From assembly GCA_963841455.1 (NCBI GenBank), contig CAWJCU010000007.1, positions 124,001 through 188,000 on the forward strand: DNA of 64,000 bases. Direction: 5' to 3'. Of the stretch, positions 7,436-16,002 are shown in pieces (positions within the stretch are counted from its first letter, which is position 1; each line of letters opens with the position of its first letter). The notes beneath the pieces are model-generated. The model searched no databases. It was not told the origin of the DNA and worked only from the letters and a program-made list of their open reading frames with translations. Both the position numbers and the translations under genes were made by a program. Origin of the DNA: JAWVFM01 sp963841455. GTDB lineage: Bacteria > Actinomycetota > Thermoleophilia > Solirubrobacterales > 70-9.

Positions 7436-7866
7436 CCGCGGACGACCCGCAACAGCAAGGGCAGCCGAGCGAGGAGGAGCTTCGCGAGCGCGTCGAGGAG
7501 CAGCTCGGGAAGGTCCGCGTGCAGGACCTGCTGCTCGAGAGCGTCGCGGGGCTGGTCAATCTCACGGCGCGACGCATCGCCAAGGAGGATGAGCGCGACC
7601 TCGAACAGGCGAGAATCGGCATCGAGGCGGTGAGGGCCGTCGTCGACCTGCTCGAGCCGGAACCCGGCAAGGCCGTCCGGGAGGCGCTCGCCGAGCTTCA
7701 GGTGCTGTACGCGCGCGAGGCGGGCGGTGGGGCGCCCGCGAACGAGGAGGCGGCCGCGGAGCCGGGCGAGCCGCCGCCGCCCCCAGCACCTCAGGGCGAG
7801 CCGCCGTCCACCGGCCGTCGGGGCGAGCCGCCGCCCAGGCTGTGGACCCCGCCGGGTACGGGGTAA
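7432..7866 (+). CDS. DUF1844-like small acidic protein with Pro-rich tail
   Basis: A 144-residue protein from TTG 7432, overlapping the stop of the ligase gene. Residues 12-85 are predicted helical and include a stretch (DLEQARIGIEAVRAVVDLL near 57, ALAELQVLYARE near 85) resembling the DUF1844 core. The tail from about residue 100 is disordered and rich in Pro, Gly and Glu, with the repeat RRGEPPPRL / PQGEPPSTG. DUF1844 proteins have no established function. A terminator-like hairpin follows at 7885. Confidence 0.65.
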   Translation: MTADDPQQQGQPSEEELRERVEEQLGKVRVQDLLLESVAGLVNLTARRIAKEDERDLEQARIGIEAVRAVVDLLEPEPGKAVREALAELQVLYAREAGGGAPANEEAAAEPGEPPPPPAPQGEPPSTGRRGEPPPRLWTPPGTG

Positions 7867-7867
7867 G

Positions 7868-7873
7868 TAGACT
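7868..7873 (+). promoter_or_regulatory. -10-like box upstream of the H+-pyrophosphatase gene
   Basis: TAGACT at 7868-7873 could start a transcript near 7880, giving hppA a leader of about 65 bases. No clear -35 box is seen. Confidence 0.35.
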
Positions 7874-7884
7874 GCGCGCGCTTC

Positions 7885-7919
7885 GCGGCCGGGTTCCGCC
7901 CGGCCGCGGACGTCTTTTT
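7885..7919 (+). terminator. Hairpin plus T-tract: terminator or hppA leader attenuator
   Basis: GCGGCCGGG (7885-7893) and CCCGGCCGC (7899-7907) form a perfect 9-bp stem with a five-base loop; TTTTT follows at 7915-7919 after seven bases. It is 19 bases past the DUF1844-like gene and 27 before the hppA start, so it could end the upstream transcript, attenuate hppA, or both. Confidence 0.7.
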
Positions 7920-7945
7920 CGCGAGCCCACGGAGGACCACGAGAC

Positions 7946-10018
7946 TTGACTGATTTCCTGACGAGCTACGGGGTGGTGGTCGCGCTCGTATGCGCGGTCG
8001 CCGGTGTCGCCTACGGCGCCGTCGTCACCCGGCGGCTATTGGCGCGTTCGCCCGGCAACGACCGGATGCGCGAGATATCCGGCGCAGTACAGGAGGGCGC
8101 GAAGGCCTACCTGACGCGCCAGTACACGATCATTGCCGTGGTCGCGATCCCGCTGATCATCCTGATCGCGATCCTTCGCAACGTCGACACCGCGATCGGC
8201 TTCATCGTCGGCGGCGTGCTCTCTGGGTCGGCGGGCTTCATCGGCATGAACCTGTCGGTGCGCGCCAACTCCAGGGTTGCCGAGGCGGCCCGTGGCGGCG
8301 TGCCGCCGGCGCTCGATGTCGCGTTCAAGGGCGGGTCCGTCACCGGGCTCCTGGTGGTTGGCCTTGCGCTCCTGGGAGTGGCCGGCTACTTCGGGATCCT
8401 CATCCTCGCCGGCAAGAGCGACAAGGCCGCGGTCGACGCCCTGATCGGGCTCGGCTTCGGCGGATCGCTGATCTCCGTCTTCGCCCGCCTCGGCGGCGGC
8501 ATCTTCACCAAGGCGGCTGACGTCGGCGCCGACCTCGTCGGCAAGGTCGAGGCGGGGATCCCGGAGGACGACCCCCGCAACCCCGCGGTGATCGCCGACA
8601 ACGTGGGCGACAACGTGGGCGACTGCGCCGGGATGGCGGCCGACCTCTTCGAGACCTACGCGGTGACGGCGGTTGCCGTGATGCTCCTCGGCGTCCTCAC
8701 GTTCCAGGAGGCGCGCGAGGCCGCGATCTACCCGCTCGTGATCGGCGGCGTCGCGATCATCGCCTCCATCATCGGCGCCCTCTCCGTACGCACACGAACC
8801 GGCAACGTGGAGGCGGCGCTATACCGGGGCCTCGCAGTTTCCGGCGTGATCTCGGCGATCGCCTTCTATCCCATCACCCACTGGCTGATGGGCAACATCC
8901 ACCTCTCGAGCGCGCAGGGCCTCGACACGGCGCCGTCGGACACGAAGCTCTGGTTCTGCGCCCTGATCGGGATCGCCGTGACGGCGCTGCTCTTCGTCAT
9001 CACCGACTACTACACGTCAACGCGCTTCCGGCCGGTCAAGACGATCAGCCGGGCGTCGGTCACGGGCCACGCCACAAACATCATCCAGGGCCTGGCGCAG
9101 GGCTTCCAGTCGACCGCCGCCCCGGCGCTGGTGATCGCGCTCGCAATCCTTGGAGCCGACCAGCTCGCCGGCATCTACGGCATCGGCATCGCCGTCATGG
9201 GCCAGCTCTCGCTGACTGGGTTGATCGTCGCGCTCGACGCGTTCGGGCCGATCACCGACAACGCCGGCGGCATCGCCGAGATGGCGGATCTTCCGGAGGA
9301 TGTCCGCAACGTCACCGACCCCTTGGACGCGGTCGGGAACACGACGAAGGCGGTGACGAAGGGCTACGCGATCGGCTCCGCAGCTCTGGCGGCGCTGGTG
9401 TTGTTCAGCGCCTTCAAGATCGAGCTCGGCGACGAAGCGCCCACGAACTTCAACCTCGACGGGCTGTTCCACCTCACCACCCCGGCCGTGCTGATCGGCC
9501 TGATCATCGGCGGCATGATGGTCTACCTCTTCGCGGCCCTCGCGATCGAGGCGGTCGGGCGCGCGGGCGGGCAGGTCGTGGAGGAGGTGCGGACGCAGTT
9601 CCGCGAGCACCCGGGGATCATGGAGGGCACGGAGAAGCCCGAGTACGGGCGGACGGTGGCGATCGTCACCGCCGCGGCGCAGCGCGAGATGATCCTCCCG
9701 TCGCTGATCCCGATCGTCGTCCCCGTGATCGTCGGGTTGATCTCGGTCGACGCCCTCGGCGGGCTCTTGATCGGCGTGATCGTGGTGGGCCTATTCGCCG
9801 CGATCTCGATGACCGCCGGTGGTGGCGCCTGGGACAACGCGAAGAAGTTGATCGAGGACGGCGCCTACGGTGGCAAGGGCTCGGAGGCGCACGCCGCGTC
9901 GGTCACCGGTGACACCGTCGGCGATCCCTACAAGGACACCGCCGGGCCGGCGATCAACCCCATGATCAAGGTGGCGAACATCGTCGCCATCCTGATCATC
10001 CCGATCGTCCACTTCTAG
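7946..10018 (+). CDS. hppA: Membrane H+-pyrophosphatase, K+-independent type
   Basis: Couples hydrolysis of pyrophosphate to proton export across the membrane. TTG 7946 is preceded by GGAGGA at good spacing and gives 690 residues with about 16 membrane helices. Pyrophosphate-site motifs: GGGIFTKAADVGADLVGKVE near residue 179, DDPRNPAVIADNVGDNVGDC near 207, and a C-terminal GDTVGDPYKDTAGPAINP. The signature GNTTKAVTKG places Lys at residue 468, where K+-dependent enzymes have Ala, so this is the K+-independent class. It stands alone with its own leader containing a hairpin and T-tract. Confidence 0.95.
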   Translation: MTDFLTSYGVVVALVCAVAGVAYGAVVTRRLLARSPGNDRMREISGAVQEGAKAYLTRQYTIIAVVAIPLIILIAILRNVDTAIGFIVGGVLSGSAGFIGMNLSVRANSRVAEAARGGVPPALDVAFKGGSVTGLLVVGLALLGVAGYFGILILAGKSDKAAVDALIGLGFGGSLISVFARLGGGIFTKAADVGADLVGKVEAGIPEDDPRNPAVIADNVGDNVGDCAGMAADLFETYAVTAVAVMLLGVLTFQEAREAAIYPLVIGGVAIIASIIGALSVRTRTGNVEAALYRGLAVSGVISAIAFYPITHWLMGNIHLSSAQGLDTAPSDTKLWFCALIGIAVTALLFVITDYYTSTRFRPVKTISRASVTGHATNIIQGLAQGFQSTAAPALVIALAILGADQLAGIYGIGIAVMGQLSLTGLIVALDAFGPITDNAGGIAEMADLPEDVRNVTDPLDAVGNTTKAVTKGYAIGSAALAALVLFSAFKIELGDEAPTNFNLDGLFHLTTPAVLIGLIIGGMMVYLFAALAIEAVGRAGGQVVEEVRTQFREHPGIMEGTEKPEYGRTVAIVTAAAQREMILPSLIPIVVPVIVGLISVDALGGLLIGVIVVGLFAAISMTAGGGAWDNAKKLIEDGAYGGKGSEAHAASVTGDTVGDPYKDTAGPAINPMIKVANIVAILIIPIVHF

Positions 10019-10181
10019 GGCGACCCACGTTGACACCGGTGCTCCACCCGGGTTAGGGTGGCGCCTGGTTGTCGATCGCGCAGGGAGGTGCGATGACCGG
10101 CTTGAATCATCAACCGCCGGCGGATGTCGGGCCCTCCGGTGGGGCTCAGAGGGGCGTGAGCCACAGATAGGCTCGGTCCTC

Positions 10182-11249
10182 ATGGAGCCCGAGCCCGAGC
10201 TCATCAACGTCGCCGACTTCGAGCGGGTGGCCGCCGAGCGGCTCGATGCGGGGGCGCTCTCCTACTACGCGGGCGGGGCCGGCGACGAGCGGACGCTGCG
10301 CGAGAACGTCGAGGCCTACCAGCGCTGGCGCCTGCGCTATCGCGTCCTCGTCGACGTCGCCGAGACGACCACGTCCTCGAGCGTGCTCGGCGCCGACGTA
10401 TCGATGCCGGTCCTGGTCGCACCGGTCGCCTTCCAGGCGCTGGCCCACCCGGATGGCGAGGCGGGGATGGCGCGCGCCGCGGCCGGCGCGGGCACGGTGA
10501 TGTGCCTCTCGTCGATCGCGTCGGCGCGGCCGTCCGAGGTCGCCGCCGCCGCGCCGGACGGCAGGCGCTGGTTCCAGCTCTACTGCTTTCGCGATCGCTC
10601 GGTCACGCAGGCGCTGCTCGACGAGGCGGTCGAGTCGGGGTTCGAGGCCGTGCTCCTCACCGTCGACGCCCCGCGCGCGGGGCGGCGCGAGCGTGATCTT
10701 CGCACCGGCTTTCGCGTCGACGCGACGGCGCCGGCGATCGCGGCCGCCTGCGGGACCGATGCAAAGCTGACGCCGGCCGAGATCTTCGCCCTCGTCGACG
10801 ATGCGCTCACGTGGGGCGACCTCGAGGCCCTGGCCGCCGGCTGCGAGCTCCCGGTGCTCGTGAAGGGCGTCGTGCGGGGCGACGACGCGGTGCTGGCGCT
10901 CGAGCACGGCGCCGCGGGGGTTGTGGTCTCGAATCACGGTGGCCGGCAGCTCGATGGCGCGCCGGCAACCATCGATGCGCTCGCCGAGGTGGCCGACGCG
11001 ATCGGAGATCGCGGCGAGGTTCTGGTCGACGGGGGCATCCGTCGCGGCACCGACGTCGCCGTGGCCCTCGCCCTCGGCGCCAGCGCCGTGCTCGTCGGCA
11101 GACCCGCGCTCTGGGGTCTCGCGGTCGACGGGGAGGCTGGAGCGCGGGCGGTGCTCGAGATCCTGCGTTCCGAGGTCGAGCTTGCGCTGACCCTGTTGGG
11201 GTGTCCGTCGCCCTCCGCGGTCAGCCGCGACCACGTGCGGCACGCCTGA
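10182..11249 (+). CDS. FMN-dependent alpha-hydroxy acid oxidase/dehydrogenase
   Basis: A 355-residue TIM-barrel flavoprotein of the glycolate/lactate/mandelate oxidase family, which oxidises 2-hydroxy acids to 2-oxo acids. Motifs: YYAGGAGDERTLREN near residue 28, MPVLVAPVAFQALAHPDGE near 76, WFQLYCFRDR near 131, LPVLVKGVVRGDDA near 223 (FMN-phosphate lysine) and the catalytic SNHGGRQLD near 248. It ends with the usual VGRPALWGL block. The substrate cannot be fixed from sequence. TAGGCT at 10168-10173 lies eight bases before the ATG, fitting a leaderless start. Confidence 0.9.
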   Translation: MEPEPELINVADFERVAAERLDAGALSYYAGGAGDERTLRENVEAYQRWRLRYRVLVDVAETTTSSSVLGADVSMPVLVAPVAFQALAHPDGEAGMARAAAGAGTVMCLSSIASARPSEVAAAAPDGRRWFQLYCFRDRSVTQALLDEAVESGFEAVLLTVDAPRAGRRERDLRTGFRVDATAPAIAAACGTDAKLTPAEIFALVDDALTWGDLEALAAGCELPVLVKGVVRGDDAVLALEHGAAGVVVSNHGGRQLDGAPATIDALAEVADAIGDRGEVLVDGGIRRGTDVAVALALGASAVLVGRPALWGLAVDGEAGARAVLEILRSEVELALTLLGCPSPSAVSRDHVRHA

Positions 11250-11355
11250 CGGCGGCCTTATATTCGGGGTTGGATGGCGCGGTGCCGCACACCCGGCGAT
11301 GGAGAAAACCCGAGCGCGACACTAGGCGCCGCGAGATGCACGTGACTGGTCGGTA

Positions 11356-13263
11356 ATGGCCGAGCGCATCCCCCGCGAGGAGACGCTGCGCCGCGTTCAC
11401 GGAACCGGCGACCTATTCGCTGCCGCGTACGGGAACGTGGGCTCGTCGATCTACTACGCCCTCGGCGTGGTGGCGGGCTTCGCCCTCGGGCTGGCCCCGC
11501 TCACCTTCATGATCTCGGGGCTGATCTTCGCCGCGACGGCCGCGACGTACGTCGAGGCGACCGTGATGTACCCCGAGGCGGGCGGCTCGTCGAGCTTTGC
11601 GCGCCACGCCTTCAACGAGCTCGTCAGCTTCGTCGCGGGCTGGGGGCAGATGCTCAACTACATCATCACGGCGGCGATCTCGGCGTACTCGGTGCTCCAC
11701 TATCTCGCGGTCTTCTGGAGCCCACTCGGCCACGCACCCGGCGACATCATCGGTTCGATCGCGGTCATCGCCGCCCTGGCGGCCCTGAACGTCAAGGGGA
11801 CGCAGGAGTCGTCGAAGCTCAACCTCGTCCTCGCCATCGGCGACCTCCTGACCCAGGTGATCCTGGTTGGGATCGGGATCCTGCTGGTGCTCGATCCGCA
11901 GACGCTCGTCGACAACGTGCACCTCGGGATCGCGCCGACGTGGGGGAACTTCGCCCTCGGCATCGCGGTCGGGATGGTCGCCTACACGGGCATCGAGACG
12001 ATCTCGAACATGTCCGAGGAGGCGCGCGACGCCAAGCGGACGGTTCCGCGCGGCACCGGGCTCGTGGTGATCGCCGTGGTCGGCCTCTACGCGTTGATCC
12101 CGATCGTCGCGCTGTCGGCGATGCCGGTGGTCCAGCACGGCGGGCACTACACGACGGAGCTCGGGACCAAGTTCGCGAACGACCCGGTGCTCGGGATCGT
12201 CGAAAACCTCGGGCTCAGCTCCGGGCTCACGAGCGTGCTGCGCTACTACGTCGGCCTTCTCGCGGCGGTGATCCTGCTGATCGCGACCAACGCCGGCCTG
12301 ATCGGTCTGTCGCGGCTCACCTACTCCATGGGCCAGCACCGCCAGCTGCCAGAGATCCTCCGCAAGATCCACCCGACCTTCAAGACGCCGTACGTGGCGA
12401 TCATCGTGTTCTCGATCGTCGCGGCCCTGACGATCCTTCCGGGCCAGCTCAGCTTCCTCGCGACGCTCTACTCGTTCGGCGCGATGCTGTCGTTCACGAT
12501 CGCGCACATCGCCGTTGTCCGATTGCGGACGAAGTACCCGGATCGCGAGCGACCATGGAAGCCGCCGCTCAACTTCCGCTTCCGCGGGCACGAGCTGCCC
12601 GCGACGGCGATTTTCGGGGGAATCGGGACCTTCGGAGCGTGGATCATCGTCATGGTCCTAGACGTCTCGACACTGATCGCGGGCCTGGTCTGGATGACAG
12701 TGGGCTTGGGCCTGTACGTGCTCTACCGGCGCCGCCAGCGCCTTCCGCTGCGCCAGACGGTGAAGGTCGCGACTCTGGACCCTCTCGGCGTGTCGGAGGT
12801 CGAGTACCGAAGCGTGCTGGTGGCGACAGGGACGGAGGACCCCTTCCCCGAGGAGGCGATCAGGACAGCGGCGGCGCTTGCCGTGAAGCGCCGGCGGGCC
12901 ATCCACGTGCTCTCGCTGGTGGTCGTGCCGATCGAGGTCCCCCTCGACTCGAAGCTCGCTGCTCCTGAGAGCGACGCGCAGAGCAAGATCGAGCAGGCGA
13001 AGCTCATCGCGGGCCAGCGGGTGTCGGGGAGGGTCGAGCGCGTGCGCCCGGGGCAGGCCGGGCAGGCGATCGTCGACGAGGCGAAGGCGATCGACGCTGC
13101 CGCGATCGTGATGCCGTTGCGGTACCGGAACGGCTCGCCGCTCTACGGCAAGACGCTGCAGACGGTGCTCGCCAAGCGGCCGTGCCGGGTTCTGGTGGCG
13201 GCGCATCCGGGCGAGGCGCCGGTCGAGCATGCAGCTCAGGGCGTGGAGGGGGGGCGCGCATGA
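11356..13263 (+). CDS. APC-superfamily permease with Usp-like C-terminal domain (1)
   Basis: A 635-residue protein with about 12 membrane helices in residues 1-465 and a soluble Usp-like domain from about residue 480 (EYRSVLVATGTEDPF...RPCRVLVA). The first helix carries GNVGSSIYYALGV, the unwound substrate-binding helix of APC transporters; TGIETISNMSEEARD is helix 6. Amino-acid transport is the generic annotation, but two TrkA proteins lie downstream, as for the mycobacterial ceoBC locus, and the soluble tail recalls KimA K+ importers, so potassium is a serious alternative. ATGA overlap leads into the next gene. Confidence 0.8.
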   Translation: MAERIPREETLRRVHGTGDLFAAAYGNVGSSIYYALGVVAGFALGLAPLTFMISGLIFAATAATYVEATVMYPEAGGSSSFARHAFNELVSFVAGWGQMLNYIITAAISAYSVLHYLAVFWSPLGHAPGDIIGSIAVIAALAALNVKGTQESSKLNLVLAIGDLLTQVILVGIGILLVLDPQTLVDNVHLGIAPTWGNFALGIAVGMVAYTGIETISNMSEEARDAKRTVPRGTGLVVIAVVGLYALIPIVALSAMPVVQHGGHYTTELGTKFANDPVLGIVENLGLSSGLTSVLRYYVGLLAAVILLIATNAGLIGLSRLTYSMGQHRQLPEILRKIHPTFKTPYVAIIVFSIVAALTILPGQLSFLATLYSFGAMLSFTIAHIAVVRLRTKYPDRERPWKPPLNFRFRGHELPATAIFGGIGTFGAWIIVMVLDVSTLIAGLVWMTVGLGLYVLYRRRQRLPLRQTVKVATLDPLGVSEVEYRSVLVATGTEDPFPEEAIRTAAALAVKRRRAIHVLSLVVVPIEVPLDSKLAAPESDAQSKIEQAKLIAGQRVSGRVERVRPGQAGQAIVDEAKAIDAAAIVMPLRYRNGSPLYGKTLQTVLAKRPCRVLVAAHPGEAPVEHAAQGVEGGRA

Positions 13264-13457
13264 CACCGCCGCCCGACGAGGTTTATCGCGGCGTCACGCG
13301 CATCTTCGCGGTCGTGATCCTCGGGTTCGGAATCGCGATCGTCGTCATCACGCTCGTAAACGGAGGCGGTCCGCTCTCGGCGGGGATCCTGATCGGCCTG
13401 CTGTTCAGCGCGCTCGGCGCCGGTCGCCTCTACCTCGCCATGCGCGGTCGCGGTTGA
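13260..13457 (+). CDS. Small two-helix membrane protein between the APC permeases
   Basis: A 65-residue protein from ATG 13260, overlapping the stop of the first permease by four bases and itself overlapped by the TTG of the second. Two hydrophobic helices (about residues 15-33 and 41-58) follow a short Pro-rich N-terminus. It belongs to no family I can name. Translational coupling on both sides suggests an accessory subunit of the transporters. Confidence 0.7.
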   Translation: MTPPPDEVYRGVTRIFAVVILGFGIAIVVITLVNGGGPLSAGILIGLLFSALGAGRLYLAMRGRG

Positions 13458-15523
13458 CCGAGCAACTCGAAAACGGGGAGGGCGCAACGGGGGAGGGGCA
13501 GGAGGAGGAGCGGCAGCGCCTGCCGACCATTCTCGGAGGGCCGCAGGGCCCGCTGGCGCTCCGCGTGCTCGGCATGCCCCTGCTGTTCGCCGTGGGGTAT
13601 GCCGCGGTGGGCTTCTCGCTCTACTTCTCGATCGGCGTCGTGGCCGAGCGCGGGCTCGGGCTCACGCCGCTCGTCTTCCTCGCCGCCGGCGTCCTGTTCG
13701 TCCTCGCGACGCTCACCTACGTCGAGGGCGGTGCGATGTTCCGCGAGCGGGGCGGCTCGTCGATGCTCGCCCGGCATGCGTTCAACGAGCTCTGGAGCTT
13801 CATCGCCGGCTGGGCGATCCTGATCGAGTACATCATCGTCGTCGCGCTGGCGGCGATCTCGTTCTCGCAGTACCTCAGCCCGATCTGGGGCGGGTTCACG
13901 CATGGGGCGGGCGAGATCGTCGCGGCGGGAGTGGTGATCGGCGGCGCCGCGGCCGTCAACGCGGCGGGGTGGACCGGGGTTCGTCGCCAAGGCCCGTTGC
14001 TGCTCCTGGCCATTGCCGACATCGGGCTTCAGCTCGCCATCATCGTCGTCGGCGTCGCGGTCGCTTTCCATCCCGACCTATTGACGCAGCACATCGAGCT
14101 CTTCGTGCAGCCGTCGATCAAGGACCTCGCGATCGCCCTGGCGATCGCGACGGTCGCGTTCGCGGGGATCGAGGCGACTTCGGATCTCGCTCCGGACATC
14201 GATTGGGGCCCGCGCGACGTGCGCCGCATGGTCGGCGTGAGCTCGCTCGCCCTTCCGATCGCCTACGCGCTGATCTCGGCGATCGCGCTGATGGCGGTGC
14301 CGGTCGTCACCGGCCCCGACGGGCCGAAGACGGCACTCGCCGGGAGGTTTCTCGAGGAACCGCTATTGGGGGTGGTGAAGAGCTACGACCCCGCCTGGGT
14401 CTCGGACATCCTCCAGGTACTGGTGGTGATCATCGCGCCGGCGGTGCTCGCCTGGGCGGCCTCGACGTCGATGCTCGGGCTATCGCGCCACGTGTACGCC
14501 CTCGCGACACACCGGCAGGTGCCGAGCTGGCTGGGCAAGCTGGGGCAGCGGCGCTCCACGCCGTACATCGCGATCTGGGTCGCGGCGGTGATGGCGTTCG
14601 GGCTCGCGGTCCCGGGGGATCTCACGCTCCTGGCGAGCTTCTACGCGTTTGGCTCGACGCTGGCCCTCACTATCGCGCACCTCGCGATCATGAGGCTGCG
14701 GGTCGTCGACCCGGACCGGCGACGGCCGTTCCGGATCCCCTTCGACGTGACGATCCGCGGGCACAGGCTCCCGGTCCCGGCCATCGCAGGGGCGTTCTTC
14801 ATGGCCGCCGGGTGGGTCAGCGTCATCCTTCTCCGGCCGCACGCTCGCTACCTGGGCTTCGGCTGGATGCTGTTCGGCCTCCTCTTTTACGTGGTGTACC
14901 GACGCTTCGTCCAGGGGGTGTCGTTGACGCAGCGGGTCGAGGTGCCCGAGCGGGCGCTGCACAAGGCGGTGGAGGAGGCCGAGTACGAGACGATCCTCGT
15001 GCCCGTCTTCGGCACGGAGCTCGATGACGACATCGTCAGCACGGCCGGCCGCCTCGCCGACGCTGCGGACGAGCCCGGCGAGGTGCCGCCCCGCCTCGAG
15101 CTGATCTACGTGATGGACCTGCCGCTTACTGTCCCTCTGAACTCGGTCCCGCCGAAGGCGCGACAGAAGGAGGCCGACGAAGCGCTGGCCCGGGCCACCG
15201 AGGTTGGGTCCGAGTACGAGACCGTCGACGTCGACACAGCCGTCGTCCGCGCCCGCACGGTCGGCGAGGGCATCGTCGAGGAGGCGCGTCGCCGCGACGT
15301 CGAGCTGATCGTCATGGGGGGCGAGCCGCCCACCCAGGTGCGGGGCGGTCCGGCACTCGGCGGAAGGGGCGGTTCGCGCTCGCGCCCGCCCGAGATCGGC
15401 CCGGTCACCGAGTACGTCCTCCGCAAGGCACCGTGCCGAGTTCTCCTCACGGCCCCCCCGGAGCCCGCTGTGCCGGCGGCACCGTCGGGTGACGAGGCGG
15501 ACCCAAGCGCTGGCGGCACATAG
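13454..15523 (+). CDS. APC-superfamily permease with Usp-like C-terminal domain (2)
   Basis: A 689-residue paralogue of the permease at 11356. It begins at TTG 13454 with an acidic hydrophilic stretch of about 40 residues, then some 12 helices; helix 1 reads VGFSLYFSIGVVAERGLG and helix 6 FAGIEATSDLAPDIDWG, keeping the APC unwound-helix glycines. The C-terminal domain from about residue 510 is Usp-like (YETILVPVFGTELDDD...APCRVLLTAPP) with a Gly/Arg-rich loop insert. The stop overlaps the -10 box of the TrkA genes. Potassium or amino-acid uptake controlled by nucleotide binding to the tail is a plausible inference. Confidence 0.78.
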   Translation: MTEQLENGEGATGEGQEEERQRLPTILGGPQGPLALRVLGMPLLFAVGYAAVGFSLYFSIGVVAERGLGLTPLVFLAAGVLFVLATLTYVEGGAMFRERGGSSMLARHAFNELWSFIAGWAILIEYIIVVALAAISFSQYLSPIWGGFTHGAGEIVAAGVVIGGAAAVNAAGWTGVRRQGPLLLLAIADIGLQLAIIVVGVAVAFHPDLLTQHIELFVQPSIKDLAIALAIATVAFAGIEATSDLAPDIDWGPRDVRRMVGVSSLALPIAYALISAIALMAVPVVTGPDGPKTALAGRFLEEPLLGVVKSYDPAWVSDILQVLVVIIAPAVLAWAASTSMLGLSRHVYALATHRQVPSWLGKLGQRRSTPYIAIWVAAVMAFGLAVPGDLTLLASFYAFGSTLALTIAHLAIMRLRVVDPDRRRPFRIPFDVTIRGHRLPVPAIAGAFFMAAGWVSVILLRPHARYLGFGWMLFGLLFYVVYRRFVQGVSLTQRVEVPERALHKAVEEAEYETILVPVFGTELDDDIVSTAGRLADAADEPGEVPPRLELIYVMDLPLTVPLNSVPPKARQKEADEALARATEVGSEYETVDVDTAVVRARTVGEGIVEEARRRDVELIVMGGEPPTQVRGGPALGGRGGSRSRPPEIGPVTEYVLRKAPCRVLLTAPPEPAVPAAPSGDEADPSAGGT

Positions 15524-15526
15524 AAT
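15521..15526 (+). promoter_or_regulatory. -10-like box TAGAAT for the trkA pair
   Basis: TAGAAT, which contains the TAG stop of the upstream permease, ends eight bases before ATG 15535. This suggests the two TrkA genes can also be expressed separately as a leaderless mRNA. Confidence 0.45.
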
Positions 15527-15534
15527 CCGCGGCG

Positions 15535-16002
15535 ATGTTCGTCCTCATCGTCGGGGCCGGTCGCGTCGGCTCCTCGCTCGCGCGAAGCATGCTCAGGGAG
15601 GGGCACCAGGTTTCCTGCCTTGACGAGGACCCGGAATCGCACGCTCGCCTCGAGGTCGGCATGGACGAGGCGTGGGAGGAGGCGGGTGGCCAGTTCACCG
15701 TGGGCACGGCGCTCGAGATCGACGCGCTCGAGGCCGCGGGGATCGAGCGGGCCGACGCCTTCGTCGCTGCCACCAACGGTGACAACACGAACATCGTGAT
15801 CGCGCAGATCGCCAAGCGCCGCTTCAACGTGCCCATGGTTATCGCCCGAATCCTCGACCCCCTGCGCGCTGACTGGTACGAGCGCCAGGGTGTTCATACG
15901 ATCTGTCCGACCCAGGTCGCGATCAAGATGCTCGAGGACGAGGTGCGCGCTGCGGCTCTGGCCGCCGACGGAAACGGCGGCACCCAGGCGGAGGCACCGT
16001 GA
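15535..16002 (+). CDS. TrkA-N (RCK) NAD-binding protein, single domain
   Basis: A 155-residue Rossmann protein opening FVLIVGAGRVGSSLARSML (glycine-rich nucleotide loop), with AATNGDNTNIVIAQIAKRR near residue 82 and VIARILDP near 102. This is the N-terminal RCK domain alone; no TrkA-C domain follows. The ATG start agrees with the -10 box just upstream. Its GTGA overlap with the next gene implies a hetero-oligomer, as in mycobacterial CeoB/CeoC. Likely cytosolic gate of a potassium transporter, most simply the APC permeases upstream. Confidence 0.88.
   Translation: MFVLIVGAGRVGSSLARSMLREGHQVSCLDEDPESHARLEVGMDEAWEEAGGQFTVGTALEIDALEAAGIERADAFVAATNGDNTNIVIAQIAKRRFNVPMVIARILDPLRADWYERQGVHTICPTQVAIKMLEDEVRAAALAADGNGGTQAEAP

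Noticed and set aside
11250..11355. A cyclic di-AMP (ydaO-type) riboswitch before the APC permeases, as found before kimA elsewhere
   Set aside because: The gap is only 106 bases and I could not recognise the conserved core pairings or bulges.
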